DNA of 64,000 bases from Pseudochrobactrum asaccharolyticum (GCF_003314995.1 NZ_QNRH01000004.1:310001-374000); one strand, 5' to 3'; positions 45,381 to 54,775 are shown, counted from the stretch's first letter. Notes: generated by a model from the sequence alone, not told the origin. Program-made: numbers and translations.

Positions 45381-46223
45381 TTAGCGAGATGGATATAAGC
45401 GATTATAGCCCTCATCATACCGTTTGCGAAGGCTCTCATCATAGCGCTGATTAGGATCTGTATGATCGCGGTTGCGGGGATCAATGCGCGGATCTTTATC
45501 AAGTTTTTTCAAATCTTCTGCAGTTAGGGCACCTTCAGCGCCGCCCTGACCTTCAACTCGAATACCATTTTCAGAGAGACGGCCTGAAAGAGCGCGGAGT
45601 AAAACGTTGCCGGCTGCTGTATCGGTCATCCCGAGCAGCATCGCATTCACGTCATTTTTCAATGCATCAGGAACATCTTTCAATTGGTTCATCAAACCTT
45701 TGGCAAATGTTTCTGAGGCGATAAGTGCTTCCTGAGTTGAGCGAGCATCCATGCCGGTTGCAGTTTGAAACGACTTCAATTCCGTGCCTGGATCAAAAGG
45801 CCGTGCAAGCACACCTTGCTCAACGAGGGGAGAATAAAGATCAGAAATAAAACCAGAGAATTGATCCTGGCTTAACCCGTGTTTGTGTGCGGCATTGCGA
45901 GCGGATGCGAATACGGGATCCTGACTGAGATCGCCAAAATATGGCTTCAGATTATCACCAGGCTCGAAAGCATACATATCCGCTTTCTCTGGCGCAGTCG
46001 GCAATTTTGATAGTTTTTCACGCATACCACCGAAGCGCGTGTTGAGATCATTATAACCACCAAGCAATTTACCAAGCGTTTCATCCGCATTGGAGCCGGC
46101 AAATTCAGATGGTAAACCTTGAGGGGCAGACCAGCCGTCACCACCGTCACCACCGCCACCACCGCCACCACCAAGATCAGCAGCATCGAAAACAGGCTTA
46201 TATTTCAGAAGAAAATTTTTCAT
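45381..46223 (-). CDS. Scaffolding protein
   Basis: 280 residues, acidic and helical, with an N-terminal Gly-rich linker (eight Gly in a row near residue 18) encoded by a GGT/GGC repeat. The C-terminus is basic and charged (DESLRKRYDEGYNRLYPSR), as in scaffolds that bind the capsid. It lies between the portal side and the capsid gene. Confidence 0.75.
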   Translation of the reverse strand: MKNFLLKYKPVFDAADLGGGGGGGGDGGDGWSAPQGLPSEFAGSNADETLGKLLGGYNDLNTRFGGMREKLSKLPTAPEKADMYAFEPGDNLKPYFGDLSQDPVFASARNAAHKHGLSQDQFSGFISDLYSPLVEQGVLARPFDPGTELKSFQTATGMDARSTQEALIASETFAKGLMNQLKDVPDALKNDVNAMLLGMTDTAAGNVLLRALSGRLSENGIRVEGQGGAEGALTAEDLKKLDKDPRIDPRNRDHTDPNQRYDESLRKRYDEGYNRLYPSR

Positions 46224-46237
46224 TTCACGCTTTCCCT

Positions 46238-46603
46238 TTAAGTTTCACGAGGCTGGATAGTCTCTTGGTTACCAAGCGCGATCTGCCTGGCAATCTCATA
46301 TGCAACTGCATTCTGCCCCTCACGCATGGCACCAAAAACAGCCATGGATGTCGGGTCGAGGCCTAATGCTGCGAAAAACACTGTACGGCGTAATGTAGTA
46401 TCAAAAAGCTTTTCAAGTGCCTTTCGACCGTCCGGAGTATCTGCAAAGCGTGCCCATGCTGCGGAGATAGCCTTGCTGTCCTCTGCATCTTTACTTTGGC
46501 GCACATCGAGTTTTTCACGCACAGATGGATCCATCTGCTCAAACCAGCCCCAGCCTTCTTTCGCCGCGCCTTCAACCATGCTTTGAAATGATTGTGCATT
46601 CAT
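46238..46603 (-). CDS. Conserved head-region protein, function unknown
   Basis: 121 residues, mostly helical, with GWGWFEQMDPSVREKLDV and a hydrophobic patch near residue 75. It overlaps the portal gene by one base and precedes the scaffold gene. It may be an assembly factor. Confidence 0.6.
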   Translation of the reverse strand: MNAQSFQSMVEGAAKEGWGWFEQMDPSVREKLDVRQSKDAEDSKAISAAWARFADTPDGRKALEKLFDTTLRRTVFFAALGLDPTSMAVFGAMREGQNAVAYEIARQIALGNQETIQPRET

Positions 46604-48174
46604 TATTGTGCTGCCCCCATTGCCGCGGCAGCAGCACCTGCTAATTCTGGACTGGAACCGATTGCACCGGCGGCCGCGGCCGCTGCTGCTGCCTCTCGCT
46701 CCTGTTTATCCATGGCGGTTCTTTCATCTGAGGTAACAATGTAGTTGGTCGGTACACCCAACTGGCGACCGATATCCGAAAGAGCATCTTCCAGTTTTGC
46801 AACACGGCTAGCACGCTGCTGCAGGATCATAATCACCATCTGAAGCCACTGGACAATTTTCTCTATGCGTTGGGCTTCCCGCGCCATGGCCAGTGGAGAT
46901 TTAATTTTCACACGGATAAGGAGCTGGTCGATTGGTATCTCAGACTTGATAAGGCCGCGATTATAGGCAAGCTCAATCACCCGTTTAACTGCAGGTATTG
47001 TTACCTCTTTAATCAGGCGGCCATATGCACCAAGATGATCTGAGGCTAGACGTTTCACACGTTCAAGAATTTCTGTTGCCGATCGCACCGCACCGCCATC
47101 TGGAGGCAATGACTGATCCATCATTGTGGCCTTAACAGACATTCTCATGTCCTGAAGTACCATGTTAGATAGATCTAGTCGCGGATCTGGAAAACGATTG
47201 ATAGAAGCACCAAGCGTGCCGCCATTGCGCGCAACTTTCCAGAATACACCAGGCTCAATCGGTGCAAGATCAGGATTAAAAACACCATCATCAACTGCCG
47301 TGTAAATACCAAGCATTGCTATTGCAGCAGCCTGAAGCTGAAGGCGCGCAGTGGTGTTCAGCGTTTTGATAGTCGGCATAGCGAGCATGACCGGACCACG
47401 GCCATAAGTTTCACCAGGAACACGAAAATAACGGGGGATCAGCCAAGGGCAAGTGCGGCTCTCGGTTTGATAGATGATTGTTTCCTGCTTTTGGCACCAG
47501 ACCAGCATATTCCAGCGCTTTCGTTTCCGGTCATATACTGTATCGACATAAACTTCGATTTCATTTTCTGGATGCGTTCTATGAAGCTCTTTTAGCTTCT
47601 TGCCAAAGCTGCCTTCAGCCCACGTATCAAACAGCACACGGATGGACATTTTTCGTGTCCAAAAAATTGCTGCGATTTTGTTGTTCGGCCCCTGTTCAAT
47701 GAGCAGCTCATCGATGGAAACCGAAATCGGTTCCCACATGAGCTCCGGATCATCTGTCGGGTTCATTAGAAGCGCACCGGTACCAGCTGAAAGATCAAGC
47801 GCCATTTCGTGAAACGCCATATCCCAATCACCGTCATCAAAGAAAGCCTGCGCGACTTTGCTGATTGGTTCAAGCGCGGCTTTCATCTGCTCGCGTTCTT
47901 TGGTGTCGATAACAATCGCACCTGGTTCAAGCTCGAAGTTTTCTTCACCGGCCGGCCAAAAATCCTGCTGTACTTTACCTGCAAAACGGAAGGCACTATC
48001 GATCGCGGTATGATCAAAGACCTGATCAACACGTTTTTCGCCTGTTCCGGTATCGCGTGTAGATTTTCGGAAGGGGATAGCAAACTGATAGGCTTCATCC
48101 ATAAGAGGCTGAAAGCTGTCCCGCTCTTTTTTTGCCGCATTGCGGCGGGTTTTCAGTTTGCTGGTTTCGAACAT
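46603..48174 (-). CDS. Portal (head-tail connector) protein
   Basis: 523 residues. Begins FETSKLKTRRNAAKKERDSF and contains the T7-type connector pattern (PLMDEAYQFAIPFRKSTRDT, QDFWPAGEENFELEPG, PRYFRVPGETYGRGPVMLAM). Ends in an Ala-rich tail with a poly-Ala run. It forms the dodecameric DNA entry ring. Overlaps the next gene by one base. Confidence 0.88.
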   Translation of the reverse strand: MFETSKLKTRRNAAKKERDSFQPLMDEAYQFAIPFRKSTRDTGTGEKRVDQVFDHTAIDSAFRFAGKVQQDFWPAGEENFELEPGAIVIDTKEREQMKAALEPISKVAQAFFDDGDWDMAFHEMALDLSAGTGALLMNPTDDPELMWEPISVSIDELLIEQGPNNKIAAIFWTRKMSIRVLFDTWAEGSFGKKLKELHRTHPENEIEVYVDTVYDRKRKRWNMLVWCQKQETIIYQTESRTCPWLIPRYFRVPGETYGRGPVMLAMPTIKTLNTTARLQLQAAAIAMLGIYTAVDDGVFNPDLAPIEPGVFWKVARNGGTLGASINRFPDPRLDLSNMVLQDMRMSVKATMMDQSLPPDGGAVRSATEILERVKRLASDHLGAYGRLIKEVTIPAVKRVIELAYNRGLIKSEIPIDQLLIRVKIKSPLAMAREAQRIEKIVQWLQMVIMILQQRASRVAKLEDALSDIGRQLGVPTNYIVTSDERTAMDKQEREAAAAAAAAGAIGSSPELAGAAAAAMGAAQ

Positions 48175-48386
48175 TATGCCTGCCCGAATTTAGAGTTGCC
48201 GCCAGTAGTGTCGGTTAGGAATGTCAGCATACGGCTGCCTGTTTTACGTCCGGTTTTTCCAGCTGCAGCTTGATCTGTTTCAGCTTGCTGTGCAGCAAGA
48301 TTGGCAAGCGTTTGGCGCTGCTGCGCTTCAGTTTGTTGCTTTTGCAGATCTGCTGCTTTGTTTGATCCGCCAAAAATTCCGCCCAT
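48174..48386 (-). CDS. Small Gln/Ala-rich phage protein
   Basis: 70 residues from the ATG at 48386 (GCGGAG upstream). A Gln/Ala-rich helix (KQQTEAQQRQTLANLAAQQA) and a C-terminal LTFLTDTTGGNSKFGQA. The start lies inside the preceding gene in another frame. Probably a virion or connector accessory protein; unknown. Confidence 0.65.
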   Translation of the reverse strand: MGGIFGGSNKAADLQKQQTEAQQRQTLANLAAQQAETDQAAAGKTGRKTGSRMLTFLTDTTGGNSKFGQA

Positions 48387-48756
48387 GCCATATTTCTCCG
48401 CGCTCTGTTTTTTCGATGAAACAAAAGCCCAGAAGACACGCGATGCGTTTTCCGGCTTCGGAGGTGCAGAGCACCACAATCTCAGAGTAAGAGCTCGAGG
48501 CTAGCGTCAACCGTATCTGACTGATTAGGAAATGCATGTGTTTGGCGGCATCAGGGGTTACTATAAACCACCCCTCAGCACCGGTTTCGATTGGATATAA
48601 ACCGAAAAGACCAATCAACTTATCATCAAAACGCAGTGTGAAGGTATCACCACCGGACCACATTTCCTTGACAACAGCCCAATGGAGTTGTGTTTTTGCA
48701 CCTGCCAACTCGGCCATATCAAAAATAGTTGCAGGAGATATGACTTGATATTTCAT
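48328..48756 (-). CDS. GNAT-like phage protein, T7 gp13-like
   Basis: 142 residues. The segment IGLFGLYPIETGAEGWFIVT and the later VVLCTSEAGKRIACLLGFCF read as a GNAT fold without a clear acetyl-CoA loop. T7 gene 13 protein, required for head assembly, has this type of fold. Overlaps TerL by four bases (ATGA-type). Confidence 0.6.
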   Translation of the reverse strand: MKYQVISPATIFDMAELAGAKTQLHWAVVKEMWSGGDTFTLRFDDKLIGLFGLYPIETGAEGWFIVTPDAAKHMHFLISQIRLTLASSSYSEIVVLCTSEAGKRIACLLGFCFIEKTERGEIWHGRNFWRIKQSSRSAKATN

Positions 48757-50444
48757 CGCCGGCCAACCCTATGAGGATCAAACCCACCACGAGATCCGGA
48801 ACTCCATGGCGAACCACCAGCTGATGGTTTCGAATTTGAAAATCTATTACCTTGCCGTGAGTGGTCTGCAGCACCACGAAGAACACCGGTACGCCCACGA
48901 AAACCAAGGATCAGATATTGAAGGCCATCTTGCACGTCTGACCACGGGTGCGTTTTTTCTGGCTGCTCCTCGAATTCCGTCGAGGCTGTTTCTTTTCGAC
49001 GCTTAAACCGATATTTCCCATCAAAGCCCTCAAGTAGAAAAGGACATTTTTCGGGGCAAATGATCATTTCGCTATCGGGCTCATGATAGCCACGCAATTC
49101 AGTTTTCACGGCATCCATACGCATGCCGAGCTCATTTGAGCCACCTGCAGGAATGAGAACGGGCAAACTCAGGATCATGGCAATGGTTTCCATCGCCGCG
49201 AGCTGACCACCTTCACGATCGGCGCCGTACTCAGCTGCAGGGTCACACCAAATCCGAACATTGCTGGCACTCGAATAATCAGCTTCAAGTTTTCTTAGAA
49301 GCCCTTCCGCGAAGCGTGCAGCACCAACACCATGGCCGAGATAGAGTTCATCGATAACAGAAATACGTCCAGTGCCTTTTACTTGGCCAAATACGGCAGC
49401 TGGGTTGAGCGTATTCATTGAAATATCGATACCTATACCAAGCGTTAGCTTAGGCTCGAATGTAATCCGGAAGCGAGCAACATGGATAGTGCGATTGAAT
49501 TTTTCATAGACAGGCTTGCCGTGACGAGAATAACCAAACTCGTTATCAACCATTCGTTTAACGAAATGCTCATCCTGGTTGCGGATAATACGGGAATAAT
49601 AATCAACCTCGAGGTTGAATAAATTTTCTGCCTGCTCAGACTGGCCTGAAGGCTGGCGATATAACTTTCTATCTTCGGTTACTTTTTTGACGAAATCCTT
49701 ATAGACCCAATTATCAACCGTCGGAGCATTCAGATCACCGATAACGAAGCGCTGGCGCTGACCTGAAAACACCTTATGCCCGAGCTGTTTACTAAGGTCT
49801 TCGAGCTCCTTAACTGTTAGCAAAATATTAGCCGAGGGATAACGGCCGACGCGCTGCTCGAGGTCGTCTAGAGCTCCCTCAGAATGCGTATCTGCTTCAT
49901 TAAGCCAGCCACCGGAATATTCACGGCCTTTCATCAAAGTTTCGATCGAGTTTTCACCAAGGCCAGCAAATTCGGTAATAACCTCGATGCGGATCCCGTC
50001 CGATCCCATGAAGCGGAGCGTGTGTGTTACCGGTCGATCATTGCCCCCCGCCCATTTACAGCCTGGGAATGTTTTAGGAAACCATTGCTTCCAGCTCTCC
50101 AGAACTGTCTTTTCTGCTGATCGAAAGGTATCGCGGAGAACAATCCACCGGCACATGCGCGTTGGCTTACCATCTTCCGGATGCCAAGCTACAGGCGCAA
50201 GAGTAGCTGCGAGAATACGTCTGAACGCGCAAAGGGTCGTCTTTCCTCCACCCAATGGCCCCATAATGAAGGCGGTTAGAAACGTGGAGTTTAAGAATTC
50301 CTCACCTATGGGACCAGGCGGAGTGTAATTAAACGGATCGAAGTCACCAAAGATTTCAAGCTTAGAAACCAGTTCGCGGACTTCATCTTCGCTAAAAATT
50401 TTAATGTCGTCGCGACTGACAATATTGGCGATGTGATGTGACAT
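48753..50444 (-). CDS. Terminase large subunit
   Basis: 563 residues. ATPase domain with Walker A GPLGGGKTT (62-70) and a following hydrophobic strand, then an RNase H-like nuclease region starting near LTLGIGIDIS. It cuts and pumps DNA into the head. Its start overlaps the stop of the upstream frame (TGATG). Confidence 0.92.
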   Translation of the reverse strand: MSHHIANIVSRDDIKIFSEDEVRELVSKLEIFGDFDPFNYTPPGPIGEEFLNSTFLTAFIMGPLGGGKTTLCAFRRILAATLAPVAWHPEDGKPTRMCRWIVLRDTFRSAEKTVLESWKQWFPKTFPGCKWAGGNDRPVTHTLRFMGSDGIRIEVITEFAGLGENSIETLMKGREYSGGWLNEADTHSEGALDDLEQRVGRYPSANILLTVKELEDLSKQLGHKVFSGQRQRFVIGDLNAPTVDNWVYKDFVKKVTEDRKLYRQPSGQSEQAENLFNLEVDYYSRIIRNQDEHFVKRMVDNEFGYSRHGKPVYEKFNRTIHVARFRITFEPKLTLGIGIDISMNTLNPAAVFGQVKGTGRISVIDELYLGHGVGAARFAEGLLRKLEADYSSASNVRIWCDPAAEYGADREGGQLAAMETIAMILSLPVLIPAGGSNELGMRMDAVKTELRGYHEPDSEMIICPEKCPFLLEGFDGKYRFKRRKETASTEFEEQPEKTHPWSDVQDGLQYLILGFRGRTGVLRGAADHSRQGNRFSNSKPSAGGSPWSSGSRGGFDPHRVGRR

Positions 50445-50940
50445 CAGGAGACCTCACCAGATATGGCGCTGATCGGCGCGCGCGATAGCGCATGCGCGCC
50501 GAATAAAAATAAGCCGCTAAGCAGCAGAAGCCGAAGGCGATTGCTGCGCAGCGTCCGCTTTTCATTCCATTCCTCTAAAAATCGAAAAGACTTTTCCCCG
50601 ACCCCTGGGGAGGCGAGAACGGGCGCGGTGCACCCATAACGCCACCCCCGAACCCCAAGGCGAGGCAAAACGCTCCCGGCGAAATTGTTAACCTTTAGTC
50701 TGAATTGCGAAAATAGGGATCGGTGCGCGTAAGCATACCCCTGATAGGGGGGGAGGGGGCCATCTTCGGGAAGGCCATGGCCGGAGGCCATGGCACTGCT
50801 GCCGGTGACGGCCGCCTGCTCAGTGCTGGCGTCGCACTGGGAAGAAAGGTCGATCGGTCGAAAATGGCCGGTCCCCTCAAAACACATGGTGTTATACAAA
50901 TGATATTGTGTCATCTGCTTTTTATTGCATGTGATTGATT
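50445..50940. other. GC-rich structured gap between terS and terL
   Basis: An open minus-strand frame of 166 codons spans it and ends in TGATG on terL, but its composition (many Arg/Leu/Pro, no family likeness) and dense inverted repeats make me doubt it is a gene. Notable elements are an 8-bp perfect palindrome pair (CCATGGCC-GGA-GGCCATGG, 50775-50793), a 7-G run next to a 5-G run (50747-50759) and CCCC/GGGG pairings near 50600. It could hold the packaging start site. A short frame from an ATG near 50562 with AGAGG before it is also possible. Confidence 0.4.
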
Positions 50941-51534
50941 TCATTTGCTTTTACCTTCCGTCCGACTTCCTGCTGTCCGACTTTGATTTTCATCGTTAGC
51001 TAAGTCATTGATTTTATTGGAAGTCAGTTCAACGATAGGCCGACCGACAGTCAGTCCCTTTTGCGCTGCAATTTGCTTTGCCTGGTCGATCTGGTTGGTG
51101 CCGGAATTGATCACCAGCATTGGCAGACGCTCATCTTCAACCACAATGCGCACCGGTGCTTTGCCATGCAGGTATGGTGCCAGATCACGAGCGCAGGACA
51201 TCTGCTCTTTCACGATATCGATCAGCGCTGGCACCGCGAGGCCAAATTTCTTCCCAATCGCTTTCTGTGTCCGCTCATGCTCGATGAAGAAGGCTTGAAG
51301 CGCCACAGGATCGGAAGACATGAATTCAGCCTGCAATTCCAGCGGATCCTTGAAGCCCTGCGCGTCATACCAAGCCTGAAAGTCTTTGGTTTTCTTATTT
51401 GTTGCGCCCTTTGGCCTGCCACGTCCACGCAGCGCAGCCTTCGCCGGATCTTCGCGCTCCAGCGACGAGGCCGCATCGGAGCGCCAATCATGCCCCGTAT
51501 TCTGATCATTATCGATTATTTTATTCTCTGCCAT
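50941..51534 (-). CDS. Terminase small subunit
   Basis: 197 residues. A basic AT-hook-like RGRGRPKGATNKKTKDF (about 37-53) is followed by helices (LELQAEFMSSDPVALQAFFI, KKFGLAVPALIDIVKEQMSC), as in podovirus small terminases that recognise the packaging site. It lies before terL in the transcription order. The repeat cluster at 51544 sits 9 bases before its ATG, where the ribosome site should be. Confidence 0.8.
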   Translation of the reverse strand: MAENKIIDNDQNTGHDWRSDAASSLEREDPAKAALRGRGRPKGATNKKTKDFQAWYDAQGFKDPLELQAEFMSSDPVALQAFFIEHERTQKAIGKKFGLAVPALIDIVKEQMSCARDLAPYLHGKAPVRIVVEDERLPMLVINSGTNQIDQAKQIAAQKGLTVGRPIVELTSNKINDLANDENQSRTAGSRTEGKSK

Positions 51535-51542
51535 TGTTCACG

Positions 51543-51774
51543 CTGTCTAATGACTGTCTAGTGATTGTCTAATGGTGATTGTTTAATTAAATCAGTTACT
51601 TACTTTTATATTTAGACACTTAGACAATTAGACATATTAATAATCTCATACGTATGCGTATGTACGTGTGTTATGAGAGATAACGCTGTCTGATTGTCTA
51701 AGTGTCTAATTTTATGACTAACTGTCTGTAATATTTGAATAATGTCCGTTAGACACTCATTAGACAGTTAGACA
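51543..51774. repeat. Iteron-like array of TGTCTAA/TTAGACA in nested inverted repeats
   Basis: Thirteen copies of TGTCTAA (or one-base variants) in four clusters: forward at 51544, 51555, 51566 (11-bp period); reverse at 51612, 51620, 51628 (8-bp); forward at 51687, 51695, 51703, 51723 (8-bp, then 20); reverse at 51749, 51760, 51768. The outer clusters form a 19-bp inverted repeat with two mismatches (51543-51561 / 51749-51767). The inner ones form a perfect 17-bp inverted repeat (51612-51628 / 51693-51709). A TCTCATA / TATGAGA palindrome (51644-51650 / 51672-51678) sits in the middle. See findings for possible roles. Confidence 0.85.
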
Positions 51775-51928
51775 GTTTATTGCGGCTCACCACTCGTTAT
51801 GCGTTAGGCTACAACAGGTCGAAAACTGTCAACCGCGAAGTTTTCAGCATGCAAAAGGGTTAGGGTCGGGCTTTCACCCTGAAAAATCGGACAAAATGGC
51901 GGGTCTATACCGCCATAGGTTGCATTCA

Positions 51929-53773
51929 TCATCTACTTTGCCATCGCTCGAACTCATAAAGGGAAATGAAGGTGCACCGCACCTGACGGCCGGCGACAGT
52001 CACACGATTGTCCATGCGACCTCCACCAACATCGATTTTCTGTTTCACAACGGTTGGCTCACCGCGCTTGAATGCAAAGTTCCAGCTGCCCTGTGTTCCG
52101 CTCGAGAATGGCGTACCAGTCAGCGCTCGTGCGAGAATGCGGCTTTGGTTAGGAATAGCCAACATCGGCTGTCTTGCTGTCCCCATAAGACCGAGATCAA
52201 TGGCCGCGAGTTTTTCTTTGGTGTCACTAAAACCCTGCGTTTCTTTACGTAATAGCTCGAGCTCCTGCGCTACAGTCTTGCGCTGACCACCGGTAAAGCC
52301 ATCGATGACAGATGTGAGAATATATCCGAGACATTGCTCCCAAGTGGCGGCTTTGCCTTCCAGCTCAGGCAGATTGTCTGCTGCCAGCCATTCACCCCAT
52401 TGTGAGAGATCACGATCAGGTAGGCCAAGTTCACGCATGCCTACATCACCAAGCATAGTGTGCGCAACAGCGAGGAATGTGCCAAAAGTTTTTTGACCAC
52501 GGCTATCGTGACCATGCTCGCGCAATACATTGCTGTAATCATCCAGTCGATATTGGAGCTCGTCCCATCCATCTGTTAATACACGTAAAAGGCGAGGCCC
52601 TACGGTCTCAGCCGCAGGCAGCACCGGCGCTTTTGTACTGGTGGATTTGAGCGGTAGCAGCTGAATGATTGCGAGACGTGTTAATGAGGCAGGCGGCAGA
52701 GGCGGAGGATTAATACCTGAAAAGAAAAAGGTCGATTGCGCTTGGAATTCAACGCCTTTGTGATTTTGACCGCCGCGAATACGTACGGAGCCACTGGCAG
52801 CATCACGCGCCATTTTGATTACACGCTGCGCTTGCTCCTGCCCTTCATCACCTTCCATTTCGTCGATCGCGATCGGAACACTGTCATGCCCGACAAGCTG
52901 ATATAGACCAGCCTCAGATGCGTTCGTTGTCGAGACCATCATCCGGCCGAGAATTGTTTTCAGCACACCGAATTTACCGGTGAGTTCAGATTTACCGGTG
53001 CCAGCATCACCAACAATAAAGAGGGAAGGCCGCCAATCCAAAGCGCCGCCAAGCATGGCAACGCCGATACTGCCAAGCAGCAGGATTGCATCAACGTCAC
53101 CGCGATCCATATTCCACGTTCTGAGAATTTTCACGACAGATGCTGCCGGATTATCTTCTGGCGCTACCGGATCTGCCCATGGGGACATCGATCGTGGCCG
53201 CCGCACATAAAGATGATCACCATATTCACCGGTGTCTTCGATCGCGCCATCGATCCACATATGATCGCCGCAATGCAAAATCAGTTTGCCTTGGCCATCG
53301 CGCCATGCACCACGTCCGCGAACCATATCGGTTGAAGACCACGCGCCTCGCTCACGACATGCCGCAAACATTGCGCGTCTGACCATCTCGGACTTAAAAC
53401 CGGTTACACGGCCGCCTTTATCATAGGCGGGGAAAGCCCAATCCAGCCACTCTTCATGGCCGGCAAACAGCTTTTGCAGGCGCTCAACACCAAGAGCGCC
53501 GTCACCTGTGTTAAAAACCTGCCCCATAGTATCGATGAAATAAAAGTGCTCGCCGTCATATCCGAGCGGACGCACAGGGCAGTTATATGGCAGATAGCCG
53601 GTAGTATCGACAAAACCATCATCGATCCAGCCACCAGGCTTAATACCATCAAGATCTTTGCCACGTTCCGGATACGCAGCAGTTTTTCGTTTTTCTGCGA
53701 GCTTCACACGGTTGACGGCTCCGCCTATCAATCCGCCTGTTTTCCGGATGCCCGCCTCGTTTTCCTGTTGCAT
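51929..53773 (-). CDS. Phage replication helicase/ATPase (DUF927-like)
   Basis: 614 residues from the ATG at 53773. Walker A GDAGTGKS (about 255-262), a Walker B-like VPIAIDEMEGD (about 304), and a sensor-type SGINPPPLPPASLTRLA, as in DUF927/superfamily 3-like phage helicases. Its partner is the Toprim primase two genes upstream. It is the last early gene before the repeat array. Confidence 0.8.
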   Translation of the reverse strand: MQQENEAGIRKTGGLIGGAVNRVKLAEKRKTAAYPERGKDLDGIKPGGWIDDGFVDTTGYLPYNCPVRPLGYDGEHFYFIDTMGQVFNTGDGALGVERLQKLFAGHEEWLDWAFPAYDKGGRVTGFKSEMVRRAMFAACRERGAWSSTDMVRGRGAWRDGQGKLILHCGDHMWIDGAIEDTGEYGDHLYVRRPRSMSPWADPVAPEDNPAASVVKILRTWNMDRGDVDAILLLGSIGVAMLGGALDWRPSLFIVGDAGTGKSELTGKFGVLKTILGRMMVSTTNASEAGLYQLVGHDSVPIAIDEMEGDEGQEQAQRVIKMARDAASGSVRIRGGQNHKGVEFQAQSTFFFSGINPPPLPPASLTRLAIIQLLPLKSTSTKAPVLPAAETVGPRLLRVLTDGWDELQYRLDDYSNVLREHGHDSRGQKTFGTFLAVAHTMLGDVGMRELGLPDRDLSQWGEWLAADNLPELEGKAATWEQCLGYILTSVIDGFTGGQRKTVAQELELLRKETQGFSDTKEKLAAIDLGLMGTARQPMLAIPNQSRILARALTGTPFSSGTQGSWNFAFKRGEPTVVKQKIDVGGGRMDNRVTVAGRQVRCTFISLYEFERWQSR

Positions 53774-53794
53774 CAAAAATATTTTTCCCCAGCT

Positions 53795-53824
53795 CCGGAA
53801 AACGGGTCAAAACCCGCCTTCCGG
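53795..53824 (-). other. Hairpin between the acidic-protein gene and the helicase gene
   Basis: Outer arms CCGGAA / TTCCGG and inner arms CGGGT / ACCCG, in the 72-bp gap before the helicase. It lies in the helicase leader and could tune its expression; there is no T run. Confidence 0.45.
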
Positions 53825-53845
53825 TTGACTTTTGACCGGACAGTT

Positions 53846-54775
53846 TCAGTTTTGCTTTTTGCCTTTTGATGATTTTTCAGCCGTCTGGCTGTCATCAGCA
53901 GTCAGTTCGGCTTTGGCAGCATCTGTTTCTGCTCCACCTGCAGCATCGTTTTCGCCAGCCGCTTCGGAAGCTTCATTTGCCACCGCCGGTGCCAGTTCAG
54001 CAGAATTCTCACCCGCTCCTGGAGCGGCCGGTGAAAGTTCTTCGCCCCTTCCGCCGTCTGCTGTAGCGTCCAGTTCAGGTGCTTCACCCTGTGCATTTGT
54101 ATCTGCTGACGGCGTGCCGCCAACTTCCGATCCGTTTTCTGAAGCTGTTTTCGCATTGATTTCATCCTGATCGATTTTGCCTAAAGATAGGGAGCCAGAT
54201 GCTACTGGCAGCGTGAAGCCAACAGGCTCCGCAGGCGGAATTACAGCTGCAGCTTGGCGCTTGGCAGCGTCCGCCTGATCTTTCAGAAATTGCTTTTGAT
54301 AGTCATGCTGATCATTGAGCGAGGCTTCCGGCTCAAAAATACTATCCTCGAGGGCGAGGGGCGCAGGATCAGCCCGATTAGCTTCCCGCTCAGCCTTTTC
54401 AGCTGCCAGCTGCGCCTTGCGCATTTCCAATTCGGCACCGAGGCACGTACTGGTAAATGTGTTGAAGGCCACCTGATGCGCAAAAGTAAGCTGATCAAAT
54501 TGCAGTTGCTTCAGTTCATCCTGCACGATCAGGCCAGCAATAATGCCATAGCGCCAAAGCTGCTCACCGATCGCGCCGGTATTCGCGGTATATTCCGCAA
54601 GCGCCATTACTTCGGTTTCCTCAGCCTCCGGATCTTGACTGCCGCCATACCAGTCAAAGCTGCTGCCATGCAGATCGGCATTGCCTTCAGTCAGAATTTC
54701 AAAGGCACGAAATGCCGCGACATGTGCAACAGCACCGCCATATTCCACGGCATTGATTTTGAGAATATCGGCCAT
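53846..54775 (-). CDS. Phage protein with acidic Ala/Glu/Gly-rich tail, function unknown
   Basis: 309 residues from the ATG at 54775, which overlaps the primase stop (TAATG, AAGGAG upstream). The N-terminal half is helical and contains many hydrophobic residues (QLWRYGIIAGLIVQDELKQL). The second half (about 190-300) is a low-complexity Ala/Glu/Gly/Asp tail ending in Lys. Placement between primase and helicase suggests a replication accessory, such as a DNA-mimic or single-strand-binding function; this is inference only. Confidence 0.65.
   Translation of the reverse strand: MADILKINAVEYGGAVAHVAAFRAFEILTEGNADLHGSSFDWYGGSQDPEAEETEVMALAEYTANTGAIGEQLWRYGIIAGLIVQDELKQLQFDQLTFAHQVAFNTFTSTCLGAELEMRKAQLAAEKAEREANRADPAPLALEDSIFEPEASLNDQHDYQKQFLKDQADAAKRQAAAVIPPAEPVGFTLPVASGSLSLGKIDQDEINAKTASENGSEVGGTPSADTNAQGEAPELDATADGGRGEELSPAAPGAGENSAELAPAVANEASEAAGENDAAGGAETDAAKAELTADDSQTAEKSSKGKKQN

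Noticed and set aside
50444-50944. A 166-codon minus-strand frame between terL and terS
   Set aside because: It ends neatly on the terL start, but the sequence has no family likeness, lies in palindrome-rich GC DNA and lacks a good start. I list the region as structured non-coding with low confidence.
51543-51774. CRISPR array
   Set aside because: The repeats are only 7-8 bases, with 1-4 base gaps and both orientations, unlike 23-40 base repeats with unique spacers.
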